In this document: piece by piece, positions 1-11,628 of the stretch
Layout: each line of letters begins with the position of its first letter
How positions within the stretch are numbered: position 1 is the stretch's first letter
Notes under the pieces: generated by a model
The model's database searches: none
What the model was told of the DNA's origin: nothing
The model's input: the letters and a program-made list of their open reading frames with translations, nothing else
Program-made: the position numbers and the translations under genes
Assembly (NCBI RefSeq): GCF_032854445.1
Contig: NC_088300.1
Span: forward strand, 6,820,001-6,884,000
Origin: Liolophura sinensis
Taxonomy: Eukaryota; Mollusca; Polyplacophora; Chitonida; Chitonidae
Reading direction: 5' to 3'
Length of the DNA stretch: 64,000 nucleotides

Positions 1-1487
1 CCATCGATGAACATAATGAAAACGCAGGACCACCTGAGCGCCCCCAGGTCGGGCTCCGCCCCCTGCAAAGTTAGTTTTCACAGCTATCGTTGTTGACGTC
101 ACCAAAGCAGGCTACTTAATTTCCCAAATGATCGTTGCGACCTTAGGAAGACTGAAGGTTAAAGCCATCTTTAGAAGAAAGAAGAAACTTCTTTGTCTGG
201 TTCTATTCATACACACTATGTACTAGTATATTGAAAGGAACAGCTTCGACGCGTTCGTACATTAGAGAGTATTGTCCCGAGGTTCTATGTGCCGATTTAA
301 ACACGATTTGTATATTGTGATTTAATTATGTATTATGGCTCCGAACTCAGCACAACGACTGTACGTCCTCGACATCAAGGAAACCTCATGACATCCTCCT
401 CTGTTAAATGATAAGGAATTACTTTCCTACTTTATTTACTTCATTGCTTTCTTATGTTCTTAGATGGACTGTGGTCCAGATCAATTATTTCGCCGATATT
501 TTGTCTACCGAATCGCTGTCGTTTGAGTTGACACATTTCTCTGGGAAGTCTAAGGTTGAGCAAAATAACGCTTCACAAATAATATCAAGAGCCATGATTA
601 CCCTGACCCATTTACCCATGACAAAACTTTCTTAAGCAAAATTATATATGTGTTGCAGTCTCATGCCCATATATACGCCATAGTAGTCGTCCATCAGTTG
701 GCTGAAGATGTATAATTGTGTCGCGCCCCATGCCGAGAACTACCGGACATAGCCGAGCAGCTGTCAACCTCTTCCCGTCTCCTTTCGCCTATTGTGTGAG
801 TAGCAGTTCCGGCAGTAAGAACGGCGTTCTTAACATGTTTGCCGACACACGGAGTTAGCAGGAAGAGCCGCTGTTTCGCACTCCATTATCTCTCCCACTG
901 ACGCAGCTTGAGTTCCTAGAATGGCTTGTAAACCGTCTGGGAGGTTTTACAAATTACAAGGTTGTAGAAGCAAGGAACACCAGGTTGTCTGCTTGTGGAC
1001 TGGCCAAAGGGCAATTCCATACTGTAACTAATCGCCCCAGAAGCTTTCTTATGCCAGATACGCTTTACATCAAATCGCACGCGCCGTTAATTCCTAGGTC
1101 ATGTTTATACGTTGACAACTGAATCTATTGTTATTGTCCCCACCCACACGATATAGCACCCTGATCTCACCGGAGCTGTATATCAGCGCTGATCTTTGCT
1201 AAAATCAGTTCCTAAGGCATAAAATCTACTCGTTTCAGATGTTTAGTTTAGCATTTTACCTGAATTCGGCAGAATATCTCGATAATCATTTCTAGTATGT
1301 CCGTAGCTATATTTAACAGATTATTTTTCCTTTGTGCTCAGAAGTTAGTAGTCTCTCAGTAAGTGTTGGCGGCTGAACATTCTGGCCGTGGCTCCTGTGC
1401 TTAATTGTGCTAGCGGTTGTAGCTTATATTTCATTGCATTCTTGTATAAACTACTGTAGCCAGATTGTGCTCTCCGTCAAACCCTGT
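1..1487. other. Single-copy intergenic DNA, no gene recognised
   Basis: No exon-like reading frame that I can tie to a family. The first 150 bases carry a CRE-like palindrome (tgacgtca) near 95-102. Positions 700-1130 are more base-balanced and more complex than the A+T-rich DNA further right, so this part could hold a regulatory element. The short open frames here look like chance. Confidence 0.5.
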
Positions 1488-3123
1488 GTCAGCGATTTGC
1501 TTTATACTGGTCAGGCCGCACTCGCTTGTACGGCAGATCAAACCTTGTGTCCGTGGTTCCTTCGCTTGTACGGCAGATCAAACCTTGTGTCCGTGGTACC
1601 CTTTTTACTGGTCAGGCCGCACTCACTTGTTCTGGAAATCAAATATTGTGTCCGTGATTCCCTTTGTACTGGTCAGGCCGCACTCACTTGTACTGAAAAT
1701 CAAACCTTGTGTCCGTGGTTCCCTTTATACTGGTCAGGCCGCACTCACTTATACTGGAAATTAAACCGTGTCCGTGGTTCCCTTTACACTGGTCAGGCTG
1801 CACTCACTTGTACTGAAAATTAAACCTTGTGTCCGTGATGTTCCCTTTACACTGGTCAGGCCGCATTCACATGTACTGGAAATCAAACCTTGTGTCCGTG
1901 AAGTTCCCTTTACACTGGTTAGGCCGCACTCACGTGTACTGGAAATCATACATTGTGTCCTTGGTTTCCTTTATACTGGTCAGGCCGCACCTTGTGTCCG
2001 TGGTTCCCTTTGTACTAGTCAGGCCGCACTCACTTGTTCTGGAAATCAAATATTGTGTCCGTGGTTCCTTTTGTACTGGTCAGGCCGCACTCACTTGTAC
2101 TAGAAATCAACCTTGTGTCCGTGGTTCCCTTTGTACTAGTCAGGCCGCACTCACTTGTACTGGAAATCAAACATTGTGTCCGTGATTCTCTTCATACTGG
2201 TCAGGCCGCACTCACTTGTACTGGAAATCAAACATTGTGCCTGTGGTTCCCTTTACACTGGTCAGGCCGCACTCACTTGTACTAGAAATCAAACATTGTG
2301 TCCGTGATTTCCTTAACACTGGTCAGGCCGCACTCATTTGAACTAGAAATCAAACCTTGTGTCCGTGATGTTCCATTTGCACTGGTCAGGCCGCACTCAC
2401 TTGTACTGGTTATCAAACCTTGTGTCCGTGATTTCCTTTACACTGGTCAGGCCGCACTCACTTGTACTGGGAATCAAACATTGTGTCTGTGGTTCACTTT
2501 ATGCTGGTCAGGCCGCACTCACTTGTACTGGAAATCAAACATTGTGTCCGTGATGTTCCCTTTACACTGGTCAGGCCGCACTCACTTGTACTGGGAATCA
2601 AACCTTGTGTCCGTGATGTTCCCTTTACACTGGTTAGGCCGCACTCACTTGTACTGGAAATCATACATTGTGTCCGTGGTTCCCTTTGTACTGGTCAGGC
2701 CGCACTCACTTGTACTGAAAATTAAACCTTGTGTCCGTGATGTTCCCTTTACACTGGTCAGGCCGCACTCACTTGTACTGAAAATTAAACCTTGTGTCCG
2801 TGATGTTCCCTTTACACTGGTCAGGCCGCACTCACTTGTACTGAAAATTAAACCTTGTGTCCGTGATGTTCCCTTTACACTGGTCAGGCCGCACTCACTT
2901 GTACTGGAAATCAAACCTTGTGTCCGTGATGTTCCCTTTACACTGGTCAGGCCGCACTCACTTGTACTGGAAATCATACATTGTGTCCGTGGTTCCCTTT
3001 ACACTGGTCAGGCCGCACTCACTTGTACTGAAAATTAAACCTTGTGTCCGTGGTTCCCTTTACACTGGTCAGGCCGCACTCACTTGTACTGGAAATCAAA
3101 CCTTGTGTCCGTGATGTTCCCTT
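1488..3123 (+). repeat. Minisatellite, 61-63 bp unit, about 26 copies
   Basis: Tandem array recognisable by the core ggtcaggccgcactcacttg, which recurs about every 61-63 bases (for example near 1612, 1673, 1734, 2201, 2262, 2508, 2571, 2758, 2820, 2883). Two length forms exist: one reads gtccgtggttccc, the other has two extra bases (gtccgtgatgttccc). Units near 1978 are truncated, and at 1528-1600 only a sub-part of the unit is doubled. The units from about 2700 to 2960 are almost identical, which suggests the latest amplification happened there. Open frames of up to 246 codons in this stretch are a by-product of 63-bp units being a multiple of three; they have no start context or family likeness and I do not call them genes. 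Confidence 0.97.
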
Positions 3124-4474
3124 AGTCCATTGTAAGCGAAATATTGAATCTTTATCTGAGTCTGTTGAATCTTAATTTGTATACAGGCCTCAGATTTGGA
3201 CGTTTTACACACGTAGGTCTACTTTACATTTTCTACTCGTATACCAGTATGGCAGCCTAATCCAGAGAGAGTGAAGTGAATTTTTGGATAACGTAGATGG
3301 CACGGTGCCCCATGTTTTAACACAGGCCAGCTTATCACAGAGGTTTGTAAATGGTGGACATCAATTTAATGACATTTCTATATCAATACATATGTGTATA
3401 TAATAGGCTGCCGCTAGTTTTTCAGAGTATTTTTCGGAAATCCAGTTCATTGGTGCGTTTTTAATAACGGTATGAGAATACCTACTGTGAAATGAACGTT
3501 TTACATTTAAAGTAGTCGGCCTACGTTATATAGCTCGTATGCTCGCATACCTCGTAAGCTAATTTCCTCGTGTAAATATACTGACATGCTTAATCATTTG
3601 TAGATCATATGTCATATACAGGCCTGTCGTATAAACACACACACAAATTATGTAACCGTACACAATACAGATGTATAGACATAATTTATGTCCTGAAATA
3701 CATGTATAAATATGTGTGCCTTCGTGTTCACATACGCCTATATGCGCGCAAATAAAGAGACCTGATTAATATACGCAATAGCGCCTGTAGGACTATGTGT
3801 TTGTTTTCGTTTACTCTGCTTGTGGTTTACGGCCCTCAGTTCCTTTTATAATTATTTCAAACTTTCACCAGACGGCATGTCCATATTGCAGGCCGATCCC
3901 AATGACGACATACTTGTAGTACTGCCTCATTTGAGGGTCAAGCCAATGACACTATACACGACACCTCACCTCATTTGAGGGTCAAGCCAATAGACACTAT
4001 ACACGACACCTCACTTGGGTATAGTATATCATATAGGCCTACTGACACCACTTGGAATAGTATAGACCTACCTGGTTAATTATATAGCCTACGTGTTGAG
4101 CGCTTTTGGGGAGAACGAACCCAGATTGGCAATGTTCAAGTTTTATAGATGACCCAGTAGTAATCCAGAAGTGAGCAAGATGTTAGATACGGTAGTGTGG
4201 TAAGGTCGACCTATACGCAGATCAAGTGCATATGTTATTTTATGAGCTCTGTCTGTAATGCATAACTGTAATGGTCGGGGGCCTTTTGGATAGCACCGCG
4301 CAGGCCTCATATACTTCCCGGATTACTCCACAAACAACAAAGAATTCTTCCTTGGTCAGATAAGATATCCTCAACCAAGTTTTGTTTTTGTTTTCCACAT
4401 AATATTTAAAACATAACGCTGCTTAACATCCCGCCATTATTGTGTTAGTAGCCTACAGATAATGGGATCCATCT
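3124..4474. other. A+T-rich intergenic DNA, no gene recognised
   Basis: No coding signal. It contains one short tandem duplication, listed separately at 3925-4013. Otherwise I see nothing. Confidence 0.5.
3925..4013 (+). repeat. Tandem duplication of a 44-45 bp segment
   Basis: Copy one is 3925-3968 and copy two is 3969-4013. Both start cctcatttgagggtcaagcc and end acgacacctca; they differ by a two-base insertion (caatgac against caatagac) and little else, so the duplication is recent. Confidence 0.9.
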
Positions 4475-4519
4475 GTTTGATCACCAGTACAAGTGAGTGC
4501 GGCCTGACCAGTATAAAGG
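4475..4519 (-). repeat. Solitary inverted copy of the 61-63 bp minisatellite unit
   Basis: The reverse complement of this stretch reads through the core tactggtcaggccgcactca and the following cttgtactgg of the array at 1488-3123. It is a single, partial unit, about 1.35 kb from the array and in the opposite orientation. Confidence 0.85.
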
Positions 4520-4628
4520 AAAATCTGCAGGTATGGCTGCAGCGCCATAATATTTGTAGGTGAAATATCTTCCAGGAGTATACGGCATAAACACCATTAA
4601 AATAAGTAATTTCAATAAGTAAAAATGA

Positions 4629-4679
<51 letters not shown>

Positions 4680-4681
4680 AC
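4629..4681. repeat. Simple repeat (AAAT)n
   Basis: Uninterrupted aaat tetranucleotides, the same motif that ends the local SINEs. It may be the tail of a decayed SINE, but no body is recognisable on the left. Confidence 0.95.
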
Positions 4682-4724
4682 AGAGCAAGTCTAATATTTA
4701 ATCTATTCTGAAGTGGGGCCCTCG

Positions 4725-4905
4725 CTACCTGACTCACTGGCATAAAGCGTTCTTGTCGCCGTAGTCTCTCATCAATAAGGTCGCAACTTCGAATCCAGCT
4801 CTCGCTAATTCAGCTGCAGCTTTAAGTAAGAACATAGGTTTAAGTCATAAACCTGATCGCCATTAAAGAAATGAAAACCAAGCGTCCATATCCCAGCCCA
4901 GATCG
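4725..4905 (+). mobile_element. Degenerate tRNA-derived SINE-like element
   Basis: A stretch with the layout of a tRNA-derived SINE: an A-box-like start, then a B-box-like ttcgaatccagct near 4788-4800, followed by a short tRNA-unrelated part. It resembles the element at 5757-5855 more than the main SINE family of the window. No target-site duplication seen. Confidence 0.45.
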
Positions 4906-5211
4906 TCAAACGTAAAACACCATCCAACGCCAAAGGCCACCGTCGATAACAAAATAGTAACGCAGTATAAGGCAAAATATGTATAATTTTAAAGCAAAAC
5001 AGTTACCCGAACTGAAGCAGTGGTAGTCAGCAGTTTCCAACAGGTATGTAATATCCAGTGGGTCAAAAACAGCACTGATACATCATTCAATCAAGTCAAA
5101 TCTAACCGTGATCAAGCCTTTATAGACACACAGTTTACTGTAGGGTCTTTTAGAGGCGCCATCTGACGTGATGAATGAGAGCTCTGTGCCAGACTAATAG
5201 ATCATAAACGA
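4906..5211. other. Intergenic DNA left of the assembly gap
   Basis: Nothing recognisable. It ends at the run of Ns. Confidence 0.5.
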
Positions 5212-5411
5212 NNNNNNNNNNNNNNNNNNNNNNNNNNNNNNNNNNNNNNNNNNNNNNNNNNNNNNNNNNNNNNNNNNNNNNNNNNNNNNNNNNNNNNNNN
5301 NNNNNNNNNNNNNNNNNNNNNNNNNNNNNNNNNNNNNNNNNNNNNNNNNNNNNNNNNNNNNNNNNNNNNNNNNNNNNNNNNNNNNNNNNNNNNNNNNNNN
5401 NNNNNNNNNNN
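5212..5411. other. Assembly gap of 200 Ns
   Basis: Positions 5212-5411 are all N. The right edge falls in a tandem array, the usual reason for such a gap. The length may be a nominal value rather than a measured one. Any open frame read through it is meaningless. Confidence 1.
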
Positions 5412-5760
5412 TAACGCAACTAGATATTTACTGGATTAGGGTAGTTACTAAATAACACGGCTAATAATGCCCACTGGCCATGGGCTGGTGTATAACTGAA
5501 TAATGTAACGAAATAATGCACAGTGGCCTTATGTTGGTATACAACTGAATGACGTGACGAAATACTGCCGAGCTGCCTTGGGCTGGTATACAACTGAATA
5601 ATGTGACGAAATACTACCAGTGGCCCCGCGCTGGTGTACAACTGTATAATGCGGCGAATTAATGCCTTGTGGGCTAGTGTACAACTGAATAAAGCAAGGA
5701 AATGATGCCGAGTGGATTGATGTACAAATTAATAATGTGACTGAATAATACTGACACTAA
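5412..5760 (+). repeat. Degenerate minisatellite, about 54 bp unit
   Basis: The blocks gggctggt..ta..aactgaata and gacgaaat..tgcc recur about every 54 bases (near 5480, 5535, 5590, 5645, 5690). About six diverged units are visible. The array probably continues into the gap on its left. Confidence 0.85.
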
Positions 5761-5855
5761 ATGACACCATGACCGATGAGGTCTCAAGTTCGAACCCAGC
5801 ATTCAGTCCAGCAGGATATTTGTCATGTACCTGGCTAAGGACGATGGTTTATATG
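5757..5855 (+). mobile_element. tRNA-derived SINE-like relic
   Basis: Contains a perfect polymerase III B-box, gttcgaacc, at 5788-5796, preceded by a tRNA-like arm (gaccgatgaggtctcaa). No A-rich tail or duplication is obvious, so this is probably an old 5' fragment. A lone tRNA pseudogene is the alternative. Confidence 0.45.
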
Positions 5856-8534
5856 AATAACATGACCGGATGGACTTTGAGTTATAAATTTACAAACGAC
5901 CTTTTCCTTAACATAAGAAGCTGAATTATTATAAACTCAAGAGTATGATACCATTTACCATGTCATGTGGCGGATTATAGTGCATTATAGGAAGAGCTCA
6001 TGGTATACATGCTCTATCCGCAATGTCCTAAGCACTACAAATTACATATTATACATTAAACCAGTGATTTCAAAGTAATAAATAATTGCGATGTTATTAA
6101 CGTTTACTCACTGTCATCTAGACGCTCTAAGTGTAAACTTAGTCTTATGCAGTATTTATAAATGTTCACAGGCTGTTTTAACACTCCTCATGCCTTTCTC
6201 AACTGAAACTTAGATGTGTATGAGACGTGCATACTAAGTGAGTATTCTCATATAGGGTATTTAGGGTATAAATGCGTGTACTATTTAGCCATGTTATGAT
6301 GTCGTACCTTTCTGATGCAGACAGTTTATGCTTTCATCAGTATTTCAATATGGCAGATGAATTACCACGTTAACTTAAAAGATAAGCAAGAATCAGCAGT
6401 ATTAATGTATAAGCGCTGGATTCACCATATTTATTTACCAGGAAGTAATTAATAAAAATTCAAATTAATTTTTAAAATGTTTAAATAAAATTTATATATA
6501 TATATACATACGAAATCAATACATCTGTAAGGTCACCATGTCTTAGTGGTTGGAGTAGTACGTATGTATTGATTTATCTGGATGCAATTCATTTCAAAAT
6601 ACAGACTCATTATGTACGGAGAGGGATATTTTGCAAAATAAAATCTTAACAGGTTTAAGTGCATTTAAGGCTGAACTAGCTAATTTCCAGCTTACAGAAT
6701 TCTAAAGCCAATTCTGGTAACTCAGTGTAATCTATAATGCGTCTCATACACTTCTGTGTTGAATGATAAGGTATTCCAAATTTGTAGAAACAAATAGCAA
6801 ATGGAATTCTTGGCACAATCATTTCAAATAGCACTTAGACTGTTCGTTAACAAGAACACTTAGTTGTAGTGTAACTGTCTGTGGGCATGGATGCGCTTAA
6901 TGAATTCCCCTTCACTTAATGCGTCATTAACCATCCTATATTAGGATATTAGACTACCGGCACAGGAACGGCTGTATCTCAGTATACCCACATGACGTGT
7001 ATGGTTGTACACCGCAGGCGTGGCTTGTTCCGGCCTGTTGTATCGAGAGCGCTGGATCCTGGATATAGCGCTGATAACGTTAACATTATAGAGTAATAAG
7101 CTGTTAACTTACCAAGTTTTTGACCCGTGTAATATGTTATACTGCATTGTACTTTAGCATTTCTACAAAGGTACAAATTACCAGAATTTAAGTAATATTG
7201 TGTTATATATTCTTCCACTGACTACCACAGCTTTTCACATATCGCTCCGATAGGTTTGAAAACAAATAATACGATGCGTCACACAACAGTTTTAATGCCT
7301 TAAATAATTAATTGTTGTGGCTCTTCGTCTAGTGAATCATGTTTTACTGCTCACACTGTATTTACGGTATTAAAACTTCACCGCGTAATACTAGTATCCT
7401 GTATTTACTGGTTATAATTTATTGCGTTTCATTAAAATAAACTCTTGTCGATTTCCTTAATCTTGTCATTAATTCGTACCAAATGTAACCCTATTAATGC
7501 ATGCGAGAATAATACAATTTTTTTGGGGGGGGGGGGGGGGAGGGGGTCATCTAATAGCTCAGGGAGATTTACTTTCACTTTCACAATAAATGGGAAAAAA
7601 TGCTAAACACACTTGTCTCAGTCTTTACTTTGCCGCTTTATTTTACACCTGACGCTGATCAACGGATCACGAAATGGTTCTCATTTGAGAGAAATTTAAT
7701 TGTGTGCTACAATTTATTAATTTAATTTGTTTTTTGATTCGTGTTTAAAGATTGAATAACTGACATGCATTAATTTCATCCGCGGCAAAAAAAATTAGGG
7801 ACAAAAGCGTTTCAAGCACATCCGATGGGATTATTAGTATAAGTACTATTATTGCAAGTAGCATTAATTGACCTAGTACAAAAATAGGCATTTCATGCCT
7901 GTATATTATGACTATGAGTGTATATATGTGAAACTCCAAGGTAAGTTACGTGGACCTAAACGGTATGTTAGATCACGTGACTGGGGAGGAAGAATTATTA
8001 ATATTATTATAATCTGTCAATGCTTTGGTGGATTTCATAATAGAAAGTTCCGACACAACAGTCGAATGGAAATTGAATTTACTCTCGTAACTTGAATTCT
8101 AATTTTGTTACTTTTAATATATGATTTTAAATTTTGAACTCCTTAGAATAATAACTCTTATTGTCCCTACAAGTGTATCAGTGTGTCTTTGTTCTGCTAA
8201 AAAATAAGTGTCTGTGACAAAAATTGCAGTAAGTGTCGAGAGACAGTGAAACATAATTAACATAAAAAGAGTCCTTCATTAATGAGGGTATTTTAAACGC
8301 TCATGTTCTCAAGTTTGCCATGATCTATAAGGGATACACCCCTCTATCGCAGACAAATATGTTTTACACTGCATCGTGGGGTGTTAGACTCCTCTGTAAA
8401 TGAGTGATAAAGTTTACAGATGAATATGACCGAGGAAATTGTCGTGATTAAGTTACCATCTTATGTATTCATTCATATTTACGTATATATTTATATATAT
8501 GTCTTTCATTTTTTCTCGGTACGAACATTGTAAT
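5856..8534. other. A+T-rich intergenic DNA, no gene recognised
   Basis: Holds a short (TA)n run at 6492-6506 and a poly-G run near 7524-7546. Open frames of 60-80 codons on both strands show no conserved features. Nothing else seen. Confidence 0.5.
7524..7546 (+). repeat. Poly-G run
   Basis: Sixteen or more consecutive G after a T run, then aggggg. It could form a G-quadruplex. Sequencing of such a run is error-prone, so its length is uncertain. Confidence 0.9.
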
Positions 8535-8745
8535 ATGAAAGACTAAAGCATAAAGGTAAAAGCCAAAACAGAGGCGACATTTTAATAGTGGCAAATGGTT
8601 ACAGGCAACCCGTGAAATAAGGCCCATTGTTGCGGTTTTATTCTAACAGTTTATGTAAATGCTTAAATGGTAGCATATCACACGCCTCCTATAGCCCCTA
8701 TAGCATCAGGGCTGAAGCAGGACTAGGTAACAAAAAAGACATTTA
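8535..8745 (+). repeat. Copy of an unclassified dispersed repeat (family U)
   Basis: Shares the same ordered blocks as 51205-51560: a gagcagcgacgaca-like block, then tggcaaatggt, then a taaatgcttaaatgg-like block, then a ggctgaagcaggactagg-like block (8709-8726). The copies are clearly diverged but collinear. It has no coding capacity and no obvious terminal repeats. Confidence 0.7.
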
Positions 8746-8794
8746 ATTTGGTCCCCACTTGTTGGAAACATGCAGATATTTAGAACTGGTTGGT

Positions 8795-8819
8795 GGTGGT
8801 GTTGGGGGGGGGGGGGGGA
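8795..8819 (+). repeat. G-rich run
   Basis: A ggtggtggtg stretch leads into about 14 G. Likely a purine simple repeat with quadruplex potential. Confidence 0.9.
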
Positions 8820-9651
8820 TTTCGATGACATGACAACTAAGTTTAAGTTTCAATTGTGATGACGTGATACCGTTTGGCATGGAACAACATGTCATTTCAA
8901 TAAGCACCTTGATACCTTTATTGCCTGTAGCATGCACAGGTATATTAATCTTATCGTAAATTATTATGTACCTATGAAGACGCACTTTTGTATTGAATGT
9001 TCTGTCTTAAACAGAGAATATTATTATCGCTTTTCAGCATCAAAATGAGATAAGCACTCTCAGTGGAATTTTGTAAAGCCGTATAATGGTTCTGTTGAAA
9101 TAGTCACATGCAACCAACCTGCGAATACCTACTAAATAGAATAGAAACACAAAACGATAAATTGGTCTCAATTTTACATACATCTATTTTTCTTCACCAA
9201 TGCATACATTTGCTGGACACAAATAAATGTAAGTGAATTGTCTATGACAAAAACGTATTTAATTTACCCTACCTTTGTAGGACAATACCAACAGTTTCCA
9301 AGGGCATTAATTTCCTCTGAAAGGCTTACAAAAATTTGCATTTGTGAAAACGCTATCCAGTTCAAAAGTCTCGTCACCCATTTCAGCGTTTAGTGTTCTT
9401 CTGGGGTTAGAGGTAAAGAGACGTCTTTGGGACGGGGTGTGATCCGCACAGTGTGGTCATATAAGAATCCACAGTGCCACCGCCCATTCATTGTTCATCT
9501 GGATTAGTGGTAAAAGGACTGATGTCTCTTAGGGGAGATGTTCATCCGCACAAAGTGCTAGTATAAGCATCCTCAATGCCTGCTCCATAACCGTCTTTTC
9601 GGCATAGGCTATCGCACCGTTAATTATTAATTTACAATAAATTTTATCATT
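8820..9651. other. Region 3' of FoxG, probably including its 3' UTR
   Basis: On the minus strand this is directly downstream of the FoxG stop. A canonical AATAAA on that strand (tttatt at 8917-8922) could end the transcript about 730 bases past the stop, but I cannot exclude nearer variant signals. No other gene seen. Confidence 0.35.
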
Positions 9652-11076
9652 TCATTTTTGTTCTTCAGTAAGTTTGGCACAACACGATGCAGACTGCACT
9701 AAAATACATAAATGAAAGTTCCGATCGTTCTCAGCTAGGTCTGGCGGAGACTGGAACCGACGTGAAGGAGGAGTCGGGTGAAGGGTGCAGGATGTGCCCG
9801 TGAGACCCGGGGGAGGGGGCAATCCTAACGCCGAACTGAACGCCGTACTCGGTGATATAGGAAGTCCACGAAAACTGGTGAAAAAGTCAAATGGTAAACC
9901 GTTTTGAACGTGCATATGTGAGAGGTGTGGGAATAGCACTGCTGCCTGTGGAGATGTGAGGTTACTGTAGCCAGCCAGAGGGGCGGATATGTTGACACCG
10001 GTGGGTCGTAGAGGGGAACACTCCGTCGTGTCTGTGGCCAATAGCCTGTCCACCGAAAAGTTCGTGTTACTGGAGGAGGTGCGAGGTAGTGCCGAGCTGA
10101 GGGGTGGGGCACTGGGGGGTAGGGAAACGTACGAATATGCTGACTGAGAGTACCTTAGGGCGGCGGCGGCTGCGGCGGAGGGAGGGAGAGAGTAGAGAGA
10201 CGACACGGGCCACAGGAACGGGTTCTTGTCCCCATGGAAAGAGTAGCCCAGTCCGGCTAACCGCGGAGGTAGGCCAGTACGTTTGAATGCGGCCAGGCGG
10301 CTTCGGGAGGCGGCAGTGGACCGGCGACGAAGTTTCCCCGTGGTCCCTCCGATGAATACATCGTCGCTGGAGGGGTCAAGCATCCAGTAATTCCCCTTGC
10401 CCGGATCGTCATAGTGCCGGGGCACCTTCACAAAGCATTTGTTCAGGCTGAGGTTGTGGCGAATTGAGTTTTGCCAACCTTGTTTGTTTTCACGGTAGTA
10501 TGGAAAGTTTTTCATGATGAATTCATAAATACCGTTGAGTGTCAAGCGTTTTTCGGGGCTGCTTCTGATTGCCATCATAATTAAGGCGTTATAACTGAAC
10601 GGGGGCTTCTCGTGTTTTGTCACTTTCTCACCTCCTTCCTTGTCGCTGGCGTCACGTTTATTATTATTCCCGTCCGGGTACTTATTGTCCGTATTTTCCG
10701 GAGATTCTGTAGCAGTTGATTCGGGTGGCGGACTGGTCGGGGAATCCCGGGATGGCGAGCTTTCCCTCACAACAAGTCCCAGTGGCATAGGCCCGGGGGT
10801 CGGGCGTTCAGCCACCCCCTCATCCTCAGACCCCACCGATTCCACGTCAACACACGTAATGTCCTCCTCGTCGTCCGTCATCATCTCTGAATGAGCCGAG
10901 TTAAGCCGTGGTTCTGTCACGTCCCCGCACGGCAGGGAGGTGGGGTGGAGCACAGGGTGGCTGGGACACTTTTCTCTCCCGAAATCCTCACCCAGGACAC
11001 GACTGATGCTAAATGAGGGCCGTACGATCCGGACCGTACCGGACTGTTCCTTAGACATGTGCTCAAATTTCACCAT
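9652..11076 (-). CDS. foxG: FoxG forkhead transcription factor (brain factor 1 type)
   Basis: Single-exon frame of 474 residues. The forkhead domain is about residues 156-250: it starts [15 protein letters not shown], carries recognition helix [13 protein letters not shown] (203-215) and ends in the basic [10 protein letters not shown]. The [12 protein letters not shown] wing is typical of FoxG and separates it from other Fox classes. Two engrailed-homology-1-like motifs, FSISRVL (22-28) and FSVDRLL (340-346), are expected to recruit Groucho/TLE co-repressors. An acidic patch (66-87), a Pro/Ser-rich linker (91-128) and a six-alanine run (301-306) flank the domain. FoxG is a nuclear DNA-binding repressor of anterior neural and sensory development. 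The start at 11074-11076 has A at -3 and G at +4 and an in-frame TGA 21 bases upstream; Met7 is a weaker alternative. The last 30 or so residues look unlike other FoxG tails as I recall them, so the C terminus is the least certain part. Confidence 0.97.
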   Translation of the reverse strand: MVKFEHMSKEQSGTVRIVRPSFSISRVLGEDFGREKCPSHPVLHPTSLPCGDVTEPRLNSAHSEMMTDDEEDITCVDVESVGSEDEGVAERPTPGPMPLGLVVRESSPSRDSPTSPPPESTATESPENTDNKYPDGNNNKRDASDKEGGEKVTKHEKPPFSYNALIMMAIRSSPEKRLTLNGIYEFIMKNFPYYRENKQGWQNSIRHNLSLNKCFVKVPRHYDDPGKGNYWMLDPSSDDVFIGGTTGKLRRRSTAASRSRLAAFKRTGLPPRLAGLGYSFHGDKNPFLWPVSSLYSLPPSAAAAAALRYSQSAYSYVSLPPSAPPLSSALPRTSSSNTNFSVDRLLATDTTECSPLRPTGVNISAPLAGYSNLTSPQAAVLFPHLSHMHVQNGLPFDFFTSFRGLPISPSTAFSSALGLPPPPGLTGTSCTLHPTPPSRRFQSPPDLAENDRNFHLCILVQSASCCAKLTEEQK

Positions 11077-11520
11077 GATAAAGTCTGAAATGATTCACCG
11101 GTGACCCTGTACGAATAAAACGGTGTGAGAAATTCAAACACTTTCGAATCAAAGAATGTCAGCATGGACTGATAAGATGTATAGTCAGTTGTCTTGGGCC
11201 ACTTTGATCATCCCTGATCACCTAAGATCACTTATCCGATCTGAGACCTCAAGGTTGCTGAGTTCCTAGAAGTCTTGCACATCGCCATCAAGGAAACAGC
11301 CTTCTCATCATCAATCTCGAACGGTCACACCTCTACTTTCCGTTGTGGAAGTGAACTGAGGGGCTGAACACGTGTTGTTTTTATATCAACCACCTTTCAC
11401 AAATCAGCCTTCACTAAATCGAATTATCTCTGTTTGAATAAAAGTCAGACAAGAGCGGAGCAGTAAAGTTTCTGTATCTGTACCCCGAGCTACTTCCCTG
11501 TCCACTCCCCTAACCGTGCC
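11077..11520 (-). other. Probable FoxG 5' leader
   Basis: Lies between the FoxG start codon and the TATA-like box on the minus strand. If transcription starts 25-30 bases past the box, the leader is about 410-420 bases. No intron is needed to explain it, and no competing reading frame looks convincing. Confidence 0.5.
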
Positions 11521-11628
11521 CTATATACGACTACAGCAAACTGCCATCTTCAGCAGCCAATCACACGAGGCAGGCCCCGCCCACTTCTCCATTCAGGACG
11601 CTGTGCCTCACAGCCCCAGTCGGCCAAT
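11521..11628 (-). promoter_or_regulatory. Candidate FoxG core promoter
   Basis: Read on the minus strand in order of approach to the gene: an ATTGG (CCAAT box) at 11624-11628, a GC box (gggcggggcc) at 11573-11582, a second ATTGG at 11557-11561, then a TATA-like gtatatag at 11521-11528. The order and spacing fit an RNA polymerase II promoter about 445 bases before the start codon. Motifs are seen directly; their use is inferred. Confidence 0.6.

Noticed and set aside
2298-3038. 246-codon open frame in the 61-63 bp array
   Set aside because: It consists only of minisatellite units whose 63-bp period preserves the frame; other frames and the reverse strand are open too.
5757-5855. A functional tRNA gene
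   Set aside because: A B-box is present but the acceptor arms do not pair and there is no clear A-box; better explained as a SINE relic.
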